Part shown: piece by piece, positions 25,240 to 33,260 of the stretch | How positions within the stretch are numbered: position 1 is the stretch's first letter | Layout of the letters: every line of letters begins with the position of its first letter | From: Candidatus Parabeggiatoa sp. nov. 2 | GTDB lineage: Bacteria; Pseudomonadota; Gammaproteobacteria; Beggiatoales; Beggiatoaceae | Length of the DNA stretch: 43,413 nucleotides | Direction of reading: 5' to 3' | Assembly (NCBI GenBank): GCA_002085445.1 | Contig: NBMI01000076.1 | Location: forward strand, 1 to 43,413 | The notes under the pieces: model-generated | Seen by the model: only the letters and a program-made list of their open reading frames with translations | Told to the model about the DNA's origin: nothing | The model's database searches: none | Position numbers and translations under genes: made by a program

Positions 25240-25750
25240 GCGTCAAAGCGCGTCAAAGCGCGTTTATTTTATAGCCCATTCAATCGAGGCGCTATAAGGA
25301 TTCGTTGTCATAAAACACCTATAAAAAGTCTGGCTAATGAGGCGCAATTGGGGGCCATAACTTAATTTGAAACCATTCAAAACATTTTATGGCCCCTAAA
25401 TCAAGTCGTCTAAATAACCCTAAAATATCTCTTGCGTCAAAGCGCGTCAAAGCGCGTTTTTGAAAATATAGCCCATTCATAAAAAAGCTATAAGGACTCG
25501 TTGTAATAAAACACATACAAAACATAAGGCTAATGAGGCGCAATTGGGGGCCATAACTCAATTTGAAACCATTCAAAAGATTTTATGGCCCCTAAATCAA
25601 GTCGTCTAAATAACCCTAAAATATCTCTTGCGTCAAAGCGCGTCAAAGCGCGTTTATTTTCTAGCCCATTCAATCGAGATGCTATAAGGACTCCTTGTCA
25701 TAAAACACCTAAAAAAAGTATGGCTAATGAGGCGCAATTGGGGGCTATTA
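25240..25750. repeat. 195-bp tandem repeat, about 2.6 copies
   Basis: Units start GCGTCAAAGCGCGTCAAAGC at 25240, 25434 and 25630. Each holds TATAGCCCATTC, CTAATGAGGCGCAATTGGGGG and, in the first two copies, an inverted repeat with arms GGGGCCATAA and TTATGGCCCC (25351-25396, 25547-25592). The third copy stops at that inverted repeat and is followed by GCCCC-TTT-GGGGC. No gene is present. Confidence 0.88.
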
Positions 25751-25830
25751 ATATCGCCCCTTTGGGGCTTTTTACATCTATTTTTTGATCTCCTATTAGA
25801 GTTATCGGCACCCTACATTTATCCTGAAAA

Positions 25831-25898
25831 GGGCAACCACAAGGGATTGCCCCTACAATATCTAATGGGCATGTAGGGGCAATCCTTTATGGTTGCCC
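25831..25898. repeat. 27-bp inverted repeat (GGGCAACC...GTAGGGGCAATCC)
   Basis: Arms 25831-25857 and 25872-25898 match except for two bases and enclose a 14-base loop. This type of GTAGGGGCAATCC...GGTTGCCC palindrome is, as I recall, common in intergenic DNA of many phyla. It is followed by AACTTAATGGTATTGAGG (25901-25918). Confidence 0.8.
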
Positions 25899-26002
25899 TT
25901 AACTTAATGGTATTGAGGTTTCACCTGGGGCTATTCACATTCAACCCCTTCGGGTTGGCGTGTTAATAAGCTATCAACTTTCATCCGTTATACTCAGAAA
26001 AT

Positions 26003-26052
26003 TACCGATTACAGATTACCGATTGATTACAGATTACCGATTGATTACCCAT
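26003..26052. repeat. ATTACCGATTG / ATTACAG array before the methyltransferase
   Basis: Roughly seven units with period 7-8 end four bases before the ATG at 26057. No Shine-Dalgarno sequence is present. Confidence 0.75.
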
Positions 26053-26056
26053 TATC

Positions 26057-27580
26057 ATGACAACAAATACTTATGACGAAATACCTTATCCTTCCCTAGT
26101 CTATGCCGATACTCATCCGGGTAGATTGGCTACTTTGGCGACGCTGTTTGGTTTGAAGCCGCCCTCTGTCGCAAAGTGCCGCGTTTTGGAGTTAGGTTGT
26201 GGTGATGGTACCAATTTGATTGCCATTGCCCAAAGTTTGCCGCAAGCTTCGTTATGGGGCATAGATTATTCTGCCAAGCAAATTGCAACGGGGCAAGCAG
26301 TGATAGAGGCTATTCATCTCCCTAATATTACGCTCAAGCAACTCGATTTGAATGAGGTTGATGAGTCATTAGGGAAGTTTGACTACATTATTGCTCATGG
26401 CGTTTATTCATGGATACCTCAGGAAATGCAAGAAACTGTGTTAAGCCTCATTCAGCAGCATTTAGCGGCCAACGGTATCGCTTATATCAGTTATAACATC
26501 TATCCAGGCTGGCATACGGAGAACATTGTGCGCGATATGATGATGTATCATACGCAGCAATTGCCAGACGCGCCTTTCCATCTCAGCATGATGCATGCGA
26601 AAGGGATACTTCAGTTTCTTGCTAATATTCGTAAACAGGGCAATGGTGCTTTTGATTTGCTGTTACAAGAAAAATGGCAGCAATTGCAAGCGGTGCCAGA
26701 TAATTATTTATACCATGACTTATTAGAAGAAGAGAATCACCCTGTTTATTTTCACCAATTTATTAAACAGGCTACCCAACATCGTTTGGCTTATGTTACT
26801 GATATTGAGTTTCGGCATTATTTAATGTTGTCTTTTCCGCAGCAAGTTGTTGAAACTTTTGAGGAGTTTTTTCAGGGTGACTTTTTTAAGCAAGAACAGT
26901 ATATGGATTTTTTTCTTAATCGGACGTTACGCCGCTCGCTGTTATGTCATCAAGACATGTCTATTAGTCGTGAACTTGATTGGAAAAGACTCCCAGAATG
27001 TTATATTGCGGCCCCCCCATCACTCCAGCCCGTTGGAAAAGAAGACTCAGAAGACTCGGCTCAATTCAAAAAGGCTGACGGTGAAATTATCACTATCAAA
27101 CACCCGTTGATAAAAACGGCCATCCGTTATCTATTGAGTTTTTATCCGCACCGAATTTCTTTTGAGGCCTTATTCAAGTATGCTTGTCAACAATTGCCAC
27201 AATCCGCTTCTGACTCCGCCTTGCGAGAAACGTTCGCCAAAAAATTGTTGCGTCTTTATTGCCTTGAAGCGATAGAATTGAATATTGAGCCACCTCCGTT
27301 TGTAACAACGCTTGGCACTTATCCCACTGCCAGCCCTTTAGCTCGCTTTTTAGCGGCGCGTGGGCAACAATCCCTGATTAATTTACGCTGCGAATTTACC
27401 AACCTGAGTGCCATCGCAACCGTATTATTACCTCATCTCAATGGTCAAAATAATAGTCAAGAACTGGGGACTATTTTGACTAAAATGGTTAAAAAACAAA
27501 AAATTGATAAAAAACTGAATGCCCAATTAGAAAAAGCACTGCTTGAGATAGCACAAGCAGCGTTGTTAGTCCAAAGCTAA
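26057..27580 (+). CDS. SAM-dependent methyltransferase with regulatory and C-terminal PKMT-like domains
   Basis: In this 507-residue protein, residues about 40-160 form a class I methyltransferase domain with motif I VLELGCGDGT (43-52) and the acidic IDYSAKQIA strand. Residues about 215-320 match a methyltransferase-regulatory domain (LYHDLLEEENHPVYFHQFI, YVTDIEFRHYL). The C-terminal third is a helical domain (FEALFKYACQQLP, AIELNIEPPPFVT) like that of protein-lysine methyltransferases of this class. It is probably cytosolic; the substrate is unknown, and a surface or outer-membrane protein lysine is one possibility by family analogy. Flanking DNA is repetitive and it has no operon partner. 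Confidence 0.85.
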   Translation: MTTNTYDEIPYPSLVYADTHPGRLATLATLFGLKPPSVAKCRVLELGCGDGTNLIAIAQSLPQASLWGIDYSAKQIATGQAVIEAIHLPNITLKQLDLNEVDESLGKFDYIIAHGVYSWIPQEMQETVLSLIQQHLAANGIAYISYNIYPGWHTENIVRDMMMYHTQQLPDAPFHLSMMHAKGILQFLANIRKQGNGAFDLLLQEKWQQLQAVPDNYLYHDLLEEENHPVYFHQFIKQATQHRLAYVTDIEFRHYLMLSFPQQVVETFEEFFQGDFFKQEQYMDFFLNRTLRRSLLCHQDMSISRELDWKRLPECYIAAPPSLQPVGKEDSEDSAQFKKADGEIITIKHPLIKTAIRYLLSFYPHRISFEALFKYACQQLPQSASDSALRETFAKKLLRLYCLEAIELNIEPPPFVTTLGTYPTASPLARFLAARGQQSLINLRCEFTNLSAIATVLLPHLNGQNNSQELGTILTKMVKKQKIDKKLNAQLEKALLEIAQAALLVQS

Positions 27581-27640
27581 AGCTATGGAGTCCAAAGCTT
27601 TAGCTTTGGCAAATCTTGGAGTCCAAAGCTTCAGCTTTGG
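27577..27640. repeat. CCAAAGC-TTTA-GCTTTGG repeats after the methyltransferase
   Basis: Two hairpin copies with GGAGTCCAAAG flanks are present, one with TTCA in the loop. The methyltransferase stop codon touches the first. Confidence 0.8.
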
Positions 27641-27662
27641 CAAATTATGTCATTGAGTTAAG

Positions 27663-28052
27663 GAAAAGGCCCGTTTGTAGTAGGCGATTTTAAGCTTCAC
27701 GCAACTAGTGCAAAAAAGCGGAAATACCCGTACCACCGCCATGAGCGGTTCCTCTGCGCTAAAAGCGGAGTAGGTTAAAACCTGCTAACTCAGTGCCCTT
27801 TAGGGTACTTTAGCTTTCAGACAACTGCTTTAGCTGTTGGCTGTTGGTACGGGAACTTCCGCTCTCCTGCACTAGTCGGACTGAAGTTTGGAAGAAGTCC
27901 AAACACTCGTCCAAACGTTAGTTTGGCAGAGTAGTGATACGCGGGTACCTGTTATTTACATATAATTTTTATGGTTATTTGGAGGCTCGATTTTGAGGGC
28001 CATAAAGTACTTTGGATGTTTTTAATTTAAGTTATGGCCCTCTGTCGCGCTG
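27663..28052. repeat. second copy of the 4570-4770 composite repeat, interrupted
   Basis: It starts GGCCCGTTTGTAGTAGGCGA and ends TATGGCCCTCTGTCGCGCT, like the copy at 4570-4770. It is interrupted by a 173-bp element with inverted ends and contains extra CCAAAC repeats. The inner inverted repeat is at 27995-28042. Confidence 0.8.
27704..27876. mobile_element. MITE-like element with 31-bp terminal inverted repeats
   Basis: The left end (27704-27734) starts ACTAGTGCA and contains AGCGGAA and CCCGTACC. The inverted right end (27846-27876) matches at about 25 of 31 positions. The interior is a chain of small palindromes. It sits inside the composite repeat, at the point where the 4570-4770 copy is uninterrupted. 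Related right ends (TTCCGC...TGCACTAG) lie near 10525-10545 and 30355-30375. There is no coding capacity. Confidence 0.65.
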
Positions 28053-28090
28053 ACAGTTTGAGACTTTTTGTAGGTGTTTTGTTGCTTAAC

Positions 28091-28537
28091 CTATAAGCAA
28101 GTTGTGTTTGCTAATTGTTGATAGTAAGCTTCTGACAGGTATGCTTTGCCGGCTAGTAAGTGGTTTAAATAGTCGGGTGAAGGTTTTAAACCTTCTTTAA
28201 TCGTCGCCGCAATATAAGTTAATGCGTTGGTAATTTTTCCTTCGCATTCAACTTTGATTGGTTGATGATTGTAATGCGTAGGTACTCCTTCAAATTGGTC
28301 TAGTTTGGCAATGTCTTTATCAGTTACTTCATAAAGGATGCCTTCTACTTGGGAGTTTGGTTGTTGAACAATATTTGCGAAACCTTCTGTTGGATTTTTG
28401 TAGCTATTCTTGTTAAAGAGAAGGGCGTATTCTTGTAATAGGGCCTTTCGTGAAGGCGGTAAATAGCCTATTCTTTTTCTCAGTCGTTCTGGGTTCATAT
28501 TTGAACCGTAAGCAAAATAGTGTTTTTTGTCAGTCAT
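28091..28537 (-). CDS. gamma-glutamylcyclotransferase-like protein
   Basis: This 148-residue AIG2/GGCT-fold protein has the substrate loop YFAYGSNMNPERL (7-19) and the catalytic glutamate E83 in LDQFEGVPTHYN. VEGILYEV is the usual central strand. By family analogy it would convert gamma-glutamyl peptides or amines to 5-oxoproline, as in glutathione turnover; the exact substrate is unknown. ATG 28537 is chosen over the in-frame ATG at 28579, because the 14 extra residues come from a CCAAAGC repeat. Confidence 0.85.
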   Translation of the reverse strand: MTDKKHYFAYGSNMNPERLRKRIGYLPPSRKALLQEYALLFNKNSYKNPTEGFANIVQQPNSQVEGILYEVTDKDIAKLDQFEGVPTHYNHQPIKVECEGKITNALTYIAATIKEGLKPSPDYLNHLLAGKAYLSEAYYQQLANTTCL

Positions 28538-28549
28538 TTTTCTGTTTGC

Positions 28550-28795
28550 AATTCCGTCCAAAGCTGCAAGCTTTGGCAATTCTTGGAGTCCAAAGCTTTA
28601 GCTTTGGCAATTCTTGGAGTCCAAAGCTTTAGCTTTGGCAATTTATGGAGTCCAAAGCTTTAGCTTTGGAAGAGGCCGTTTTCCGTTTGGAATCTGGAGT
28701 CCAAAGCTTTAGCTTTGGAAGAGGCCGTTTTCCGTTTGGAATCTGGAGTCCAAAGCTTTAGCTTTGGAAGAGGCCGTTTTCCGTTTGGAATCCAT
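28550..28795. repeat. CCAAAGC-TTTA-GCTTTGG tandem array
   Basis: Six hairpin units lie in the same orientation. The first three are spaced by CAATTCTTGGAGT and the last three by AAGAGGCCGTTTTCCGTTTG. The first has TGCA in place of TTTA. Confidence 0.88.
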
Positions 28796-28813
28796 GCCAT
28801 GATTCTAGGGTGG

Positions 28814-29347
28814 TTATTCAATACGAACAAATTCTACGCGACGATTCATGGCGCGTCCTTGTTCTGTTCGATTGGTGTTAATGGGTTGGCTTTCGCCGTT
28901 GGCTTTGATTATAAAACGTTTGTCTGCTACTTGGTAATGGGATATTAAAAAGGTTTTTACAGCGAAGGCCCGTTGGTAGGATAAATAGAAGTTGTAGAGT
29001 TTTGGGCCGATGCTGTCGGTGTGTCCGGCGATGACTAAAATCGCGTCGGCGAGTGGGCCTTGCAATACGCGCCCGTATTTGTGTAGTAGTGAGTGAGATT
29101 CTGGCAGTATGTCGGCTGAGTCAAAGTCGAAGTGAATGAGTGCGCCTACTTTGGGTGGTTCTGGTTCGTCTTGGCTAAGGCCGCCGGGGCCGCGCATTTT
29201 GGGCTTGAGGGTTAGGGCGTTGATGATTTCTTCTTCTGTGGTTGGGAAGAAGAGTTTGTCGTCGGCACAGGTGGCATTGAGGCTACTTAGTAGCAAGCAA
29301 GCGGCGAGTAGTGTTTTGGGAAGGTTGGATGGGTTTGTCTTGTTCAT
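28814..29347 (-). CDS. OmpA-family peptidoglycan-binding protein
   Basis: The 177-residue exported protein has a signal peptide at residues about 1-28 (LPKTLLAACLLLSSLNATCA). A short linker is followed by an OmpA-like domain from about 68: IHFDFDSADILPES, VIAGHTDSIGPKLYNFYLSYQRA, IKANGESQPINTNRTEQGRAMNRRVEF. The Asp and Arg that hold diaminopimelate in this fold are present (HTD, NRRVEF). There is no beta-barrel, so it is a periplasmic peptidoglycan-binding protein, possibly a lipoprotein, though the Cys context is not a good lipobox. GGAG lies about 7 bases before the ATG. Confidence 0.9.
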   Translation of the reverse strand: MNKTNPSNLPKTLLAACLLLSSLNATCADDKLFFPTTEEEIINALTLKPKMRGPGGLSQDEPEPPKVGALIHFDFDSADILPESHSLLHKYGRVLQGPLADAILVIAGHTDSIGPKLYNFYLSYQRAFAVKTFLISHYQVADKRFIIKANGESQPINTNRTEQGRAMNRRVEFVRIE

Positions 29348-29367
29348 ATGGTTCTCCGGGTGTTAAT

Positions 29368-29975
29368 AACTACAGGGATTCGTTATATAACGCAACTACA
29401 GGGATTCGTTATAATAATAACGGATAAAGCAACTACAGAGATTCGTTATAATAACGGATAAAGCAACTACTGGGTTTCGTTATATAACGCAACTACTGGG
29501 TTTCGTTATATAACGCAACTACAGGGATTCGTTAGATAAAGCAACTACAGGGATTCGTTATAATAACGGATAAAGCAACTACTGGGTTTCGTTAGATAAA
29601 GCAACTACTGGGTTTCGTTATATAACGCAACTACAGAGATTCGTTATAATAACGGATAAAGCAACTACTTGGTTTCGTTAGATAAAGCAACTACAGGGAT
29701 TCGTTATAATAACGGATAAAGCAACTACTGGGTTTCGTTATATAACGCAACTACAGGGATTCGTTATAAAAAAGGATAAAGCAACTACAAGGATTCGTTA
29801 TATAAAGCAACTACAGGGATTCGTTGCTTATGAACGGATAAAGCAACTACACGGATTCGTTGCTTATGAACGGATAAAGCAACTACACGGATTCGTTGCT
29901 TATGAACGGATAAAGCAACTCAACTACTGGGTTTCGTTAGATAAAGCAACTACAAGGATTCGTTATTTATAATAA
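29368..29975. repeat. 600-bp array of GCAACTACnnGGnTTCGTTA units
   Basis: About 20 units of AACTACAGGGATTCGTTA (variants CTGGGTTTCG, CAAGGATTCG, CACGGATTCG) are separated by short variable links such as TATAACGC, GATAAAGC and TAATAACGGATAAAGC. The links are too short and too repetitive for CRISPR spacers. Confidence 0.9.
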
Positions 29976-30077
29976 CTGATAAAACGAATCCATGTAGAAT
30001 TCAATCTTTTTCTGATTGTAACTGTTGAAATGTATAATTTGTTTTTTAGTGATTATATCAATATCATACTTATTAAC

Positions 30078-30312
30078 ATTCAACCCCTACGGGGTTGGCG
30101 CGTTGGGGAGCACATTTCCCACAGGTTGCACCTGTGGCTATTATCTCGCTCCGCGAATTACTGCGTTTCACATTCAACCCCTACGGGGGTTGGCGCGTCG
30201 GGGAGCACATTTCCCACAGGTTGCACCTGTGGCTATTCACATTCAACCCCTACGGGGTTGGCGCGTCGGGGAGCACATTTCCCACAGGTCACATTCAACC
30301 CCTACGGGGTTG
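30078..30312. repeat. CAACCCC-TAC-GGGGTTG plus CCACAGGT-TGC-ACCTGTGG tandem array
   Basis: Four copies of the first hairpin and two full copies of the second, joined by GCGCGTCGGGGAGCACATTT, are present. Apparent ORFs across this stretch only translate the repeat. Single modules are at 10785 and 25920. Confidence 0.88.
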
Positions 30313-30449
30313 GCACTTTGACAACGTATCAACAAAATCCGCTATAATCAGGGTATTTCCGCTCTCTTGCACTAGCGGCTAAGGAGTCTACGCGACGCTC
30401 GCTTTGGATGGAAGGCCCCATGCTCTCTTTTTCCCGTTGCCTTTTTGCG

Positions 30450-31550
30450 TTAATAACGAGTAAAGGCTAAAGTCGCTTGTTGCAGTAATTGGGCTAAGCG
30501 TTGTTCCTCGGCCTTTCTGGCCGTTTCGGCCACTTGTTGCTGTTGGCGTAGTTGGGCTAAGCGTTGTTCTTCGGCCTTTCTCGCTTTCTCGGCCTGTTGT
30601 TGGCGTAATTGGGCTAATCGTTGTTCCTCGGCCTTTCTGGCGGTTTCGGCCGCTTGTTGCTGTTGGCGTAACTGGGCTAAGCGTTGTTCTTCGGCCTTTC
30701 TGGCCGTTTCTGCCTGTTGTAATGCCTGTTGTTTATCAACCGTTGTTCTTTTCGCGCAAGTGGTAAAACAAAAGTCGTCCGTGAGCGAAGATAAGCGCCA
30801 AGGCACTTGTTTACCACTGCTTTCCTGTTGAACACCCCGGGCAGTTTGTTTAAAGACTTCCTCTATGGTTAAGCCGGGCGTTTGGATGGCCTTTAATAGA
30901 TATTGTGTGAATAAACCATTGCGCCCGTTGCCATCAGAGGCTTGTTGGCCGAGTGCGGTAGCATAACTAATGATAGTGCCCTGCGGGGCCGTCATAGCCG
31001 TTAAGCCGTCTTGTGAGCGAAAATAGCTACGATAAGGATTATTGCGGCAAGCATCGAAAATAACGATATTGACGCGACTACCGGCCTCCTGCATCAAGTC
31101 CACCACAAATTGGGCATCAATGGCACGGTATTTGACAAGTCGGGCTTTTGGGATTTTGGGGCCGATAGGGATAAGGTAATTATGTTGATTGATTTGGATG
31201 CCATGCCCGGCAAAATAAAACAATCCGACGCCACCTTGGCTTAAACGTTGTCCAAAGTCGATAATGGCGAGATCCATTTGCTCTTGATTGAGGTTTTGTT
31301 TATGGATAACGGTAAAACCGTAGCCCCGCAACAGGTTAGCGATGTCTTTAGCATCATTACTGGGATTGGGCAAAAAGTCGCCCAGATAATCGCTATTGCC
31401 AATGACTAAAGCGAGTCGTTGTTCGGTAATGTTCTGAGAAAGAGGACGGCCTTCTTCGTTGCTTTGATGATTAGGGGTGGTAACGGGCGCACCATTACCG
31501 CCCCTATCTTTGGGCGACTGTGAGAAATCGCAAGCACTCAGCAGCGCCAA
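30450..31550 (-). CDS. caspase-like (metacaspase, C14) protease with C-terminal coiled-coil repeats
   Basis: Residues about 44-260 form a caspase fold. RLALVIGNSDY opens it, the catalytic histidine is H116 in FYFAGHGIQ and the cysteine is C168 in IVIFDACRNNPYR. The last about 90 residues hold four copies of an AETARKAEEQRLAQLRQQQ-type unit, a long charged coiled coil. The frame starts at TTG 31550 with LLSAC, a lipobox-like end of a signal peptide. The first half of that signal peptide (MNVNTITKIVWL, ATG 31596, GAGG upstream) is in a different frame, so a frameshift near 31555 may have cut the lipoprotein signal from the gene. It was probably a periplasm-facing lipoprotein protease originally. 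Confidence 0.82.
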   Translation of the reverse strand: MALLSACDFSQSPKDRGGNGAPVTTPNHQSNEEGRPLSQNITEQRLALVIGNSDYLGDFLPNPSNDAKDIANLLRGYGFTVIHKQNLNQEQMDLAIIDFGQRLSQGGVGLFYFAGHGIQINQHNYLIPIGPKIPKARLVKYRAIDAQFVVDLMQEAGSRVNIVIFDACRNNPYRSYFRSQDGLTAMTAPQGTIISYATALGQQASDGNGRNGLFTQYLLKAIQTPGLTIEEVFKQTARGVQQESSGKQVPWRLSSLTDDFCFTTCAKRTTVDKQQALQQAETARKAEEQRLAQLRQQQQAAETARKAEEQRLAQLRQQQAEKARKAEEQRLAQLRQQQQVAETARKAEEQRLAQLLQQATLAFTRY

Positions 31551-31673
31551 GACGCGCTCAGAGCCAGACGATTTTAGTTATCGTATTGACATTCATTTGT
31601 TTATCCTCGTCATTGGCGTTCCGCCACTGCGTTTCGCGGTACTCATCTTTAATTCGTTTATCCGCGTAATTAT

Positions 31674-31900
31674 CGCCCCGTTGGGGCTTGCCAGGGGCGA
31701 TGCCCCTGGCTTGCCAGGGGCGATGCCCCTGGCTATATTAATCTCGCCCCGTTGGGGCTTGCCAGGGGCGATGCCCCTGGCTATATTAATCTCGCCCCGT
31801 TGGGGCTTTTTTAGTTTAAATCCTTTCTAAAATACATTCCTTGTAGCCCAGGGGCGATGCCCCTGGCTATATTAATCTCGCCCCGTTGGGGCTTTTTTAG
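31674..31900. repeat. GCCCC-GTT-GGGGC / AGGGGC-GAT-GCCCCT paired-hairpin array
   Basis: Four GCCCCGTTGGGGC hairpins alternate with copies of CCAGGGGCGATGCCCCTGG, joined by TATATTAATCTC. This is the same family as 2705-2749, in inverted orientation. Confidence 0.88.
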
Positions 31901-32054
31901 TTTATTAAAATGATGGGCCATTGGCAAAATTAGGCCTATCATTTCTACAAGCTGGCCCACTTTAAAAACATGTTTTGCGACGCGACACGCGCAACGCTTG
32001 TAGAGCAAATTATAATCAAATTGATAAAAATTTTTCAAGTTATTTTGTGACAGA

Positions 32055-32256
32055 CACTAAAGCGCCTACTACAAACTTAGGCGCTAAAGCGCCTACAAAC
32101 TTAGGCGCTAAAGCGCCTACTACTAACTTAGGCGCTAAAGCGCCTACTACAAACTTAGGCACTAAAGCGCCTACTACAAACTTAGGCGCTGAAGCGCCTA
32201 CAAACTTAGGCGCTAAAGCGCCTACAAACTTAGGCGCTAAAGCGCCTACTACAAAC
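32055..32256. repeat. AGGCGC-TAAA-GCGCCT hairpin array
   Basis: About eight copies are joined by (TACTA)CAAACTT. One copy has a changed left arm and one has CTGAAG. The stem differs from the AGTCGC and AGGCGA families while the ACTACAAAC flank is the same. Confidence 0.88.
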
Positions 32257-32307
32257 TCTCTTAGCGAAAGAAATGACAGTTTAGTTTAGTTTGTGGCCTA
32301 GTTAAGT

Positions 32308-33218
32308 ATAATTCGTTAATCCGCGTAATTAGTTGTACTTCGTCATTCGCGGTACTCATCTTCAATTCGTTAATCCGCGTAATTAGTTGTACTAAGCGTC
32401 ATTAGTTGTACTCATCTTTAATTCGTTTATCCGCGTAATTCGCTGTACTCATCGATAATTCGCTGTACTTCGTCATTCGCGGTACTGATCTTTAATTCGT
32501 TTATCCGCGTAATTAGTTGTACTAAGCGTCATTAGTTGTACTATTTCATGGCCGCGGCCTCCTTGTGATTAAGGCGGCGATGTGTTATGAAGGTTGATAT
32601 GATAGGCATGGTGTTTGGAATTTGTCAAGTATAAATAACTACAAGGATTTGGTATAAGCAAGGATGAAGTACAGCGACACAAGCGGGATAAACGAATAAC
32701 AGGTACAGTGAGAGTACAACGAATTTGGGGTATAAACGGATTTTTCATCTGGCATAAGGGCCCTTATACTCAATGTTCAACGCGTAATAGGCGTTCCAGA
32801 ACGAAGTTTGGCTGTACTTCGTCATTAGTTGTACTCATCTTCAATTCGTTTATCCGCGTAATTAGTTGTACTAAGCGCGCCGGAGTTGTACTCATCTTCA
32901 ATTCGTTTATCCGCGTAATTAGTTGTACTAAGCGCGCCGGAGTTGTACTCATCTTTAATTCGTTTATCCGCGTAATTAGTTGTACTAAGCGTCATTAGTT
33001 GTACTCATATTCAATTCGTTTATCCGCGTAATTCGTTGTACTCATCGAGAAAGAGTTGCACTGAGCACGCCGGAGTTGTACTCATCGAGAATTCGTTTAT
33101 CCGCGTAATTCGTTGTACTAAGCGTAATTCGTTGTACTAAGCGTAATTAGTTGTACTAAGCGTAATTAGTTGTACTAAGCGTCATTAGTTGTACTAAGCG
33201 TGCAGGAGTTGTACTCAT
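32308..33218. repeat. array of inverted ACGAATTACGCGGATAAAC units
   Basis: More than ten units read AATTCGTTTATCCGCGTAAT followed by TAGTTGTACT and AAGCGTCAT or CATCTTC links. A non-repetitive gap of about 270 bases (32543-32815) includes a diverged copy. No gene is seen. Confidence 0.85.
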
Positions 33219-33232
33219 CTTTTGGAAAACAC

Positions 33233-33257
33233 ATCCGATGTGTGCTAAACATCGGAT
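33233..33257 (-). terminator. hairpin after the radical SAM gene
   Basis: A 9-bp stem ATCCGATGT / ACATCGGAT with a 7-base loop lies just past the stop codon of the minus-strand gene. It shares the ATCCGATGT core with other hairpins in the window. Confidence 0.5.
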
Positions 33258-33260
33258 ATA

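Noticed and set aside
29368..29975. CRISPR array
   Set aside because: Repeated units are regular, but the links between them are only about 4-16 bases and are themselves repeated, and no cas genes are nearby.
30025..30382. Three overlapping ORFs of about 100 residues
   Set aside because: They only translate the CAACCCC-TAC-GGGGTTG tandem repeat in different frames and have no protein-like features.
31975..32289. ORF with repeating APTTNLGAK peptide
   Set aside because: It is a read-through of the AGGCGC hairpin array; no start signals and no family.
32708..32998. ORF with repeating VVLIFNSFIRVISCTKR peptide
   Set aside because: Translation of the inverted ACGAATTACGCGGATAAAC array.
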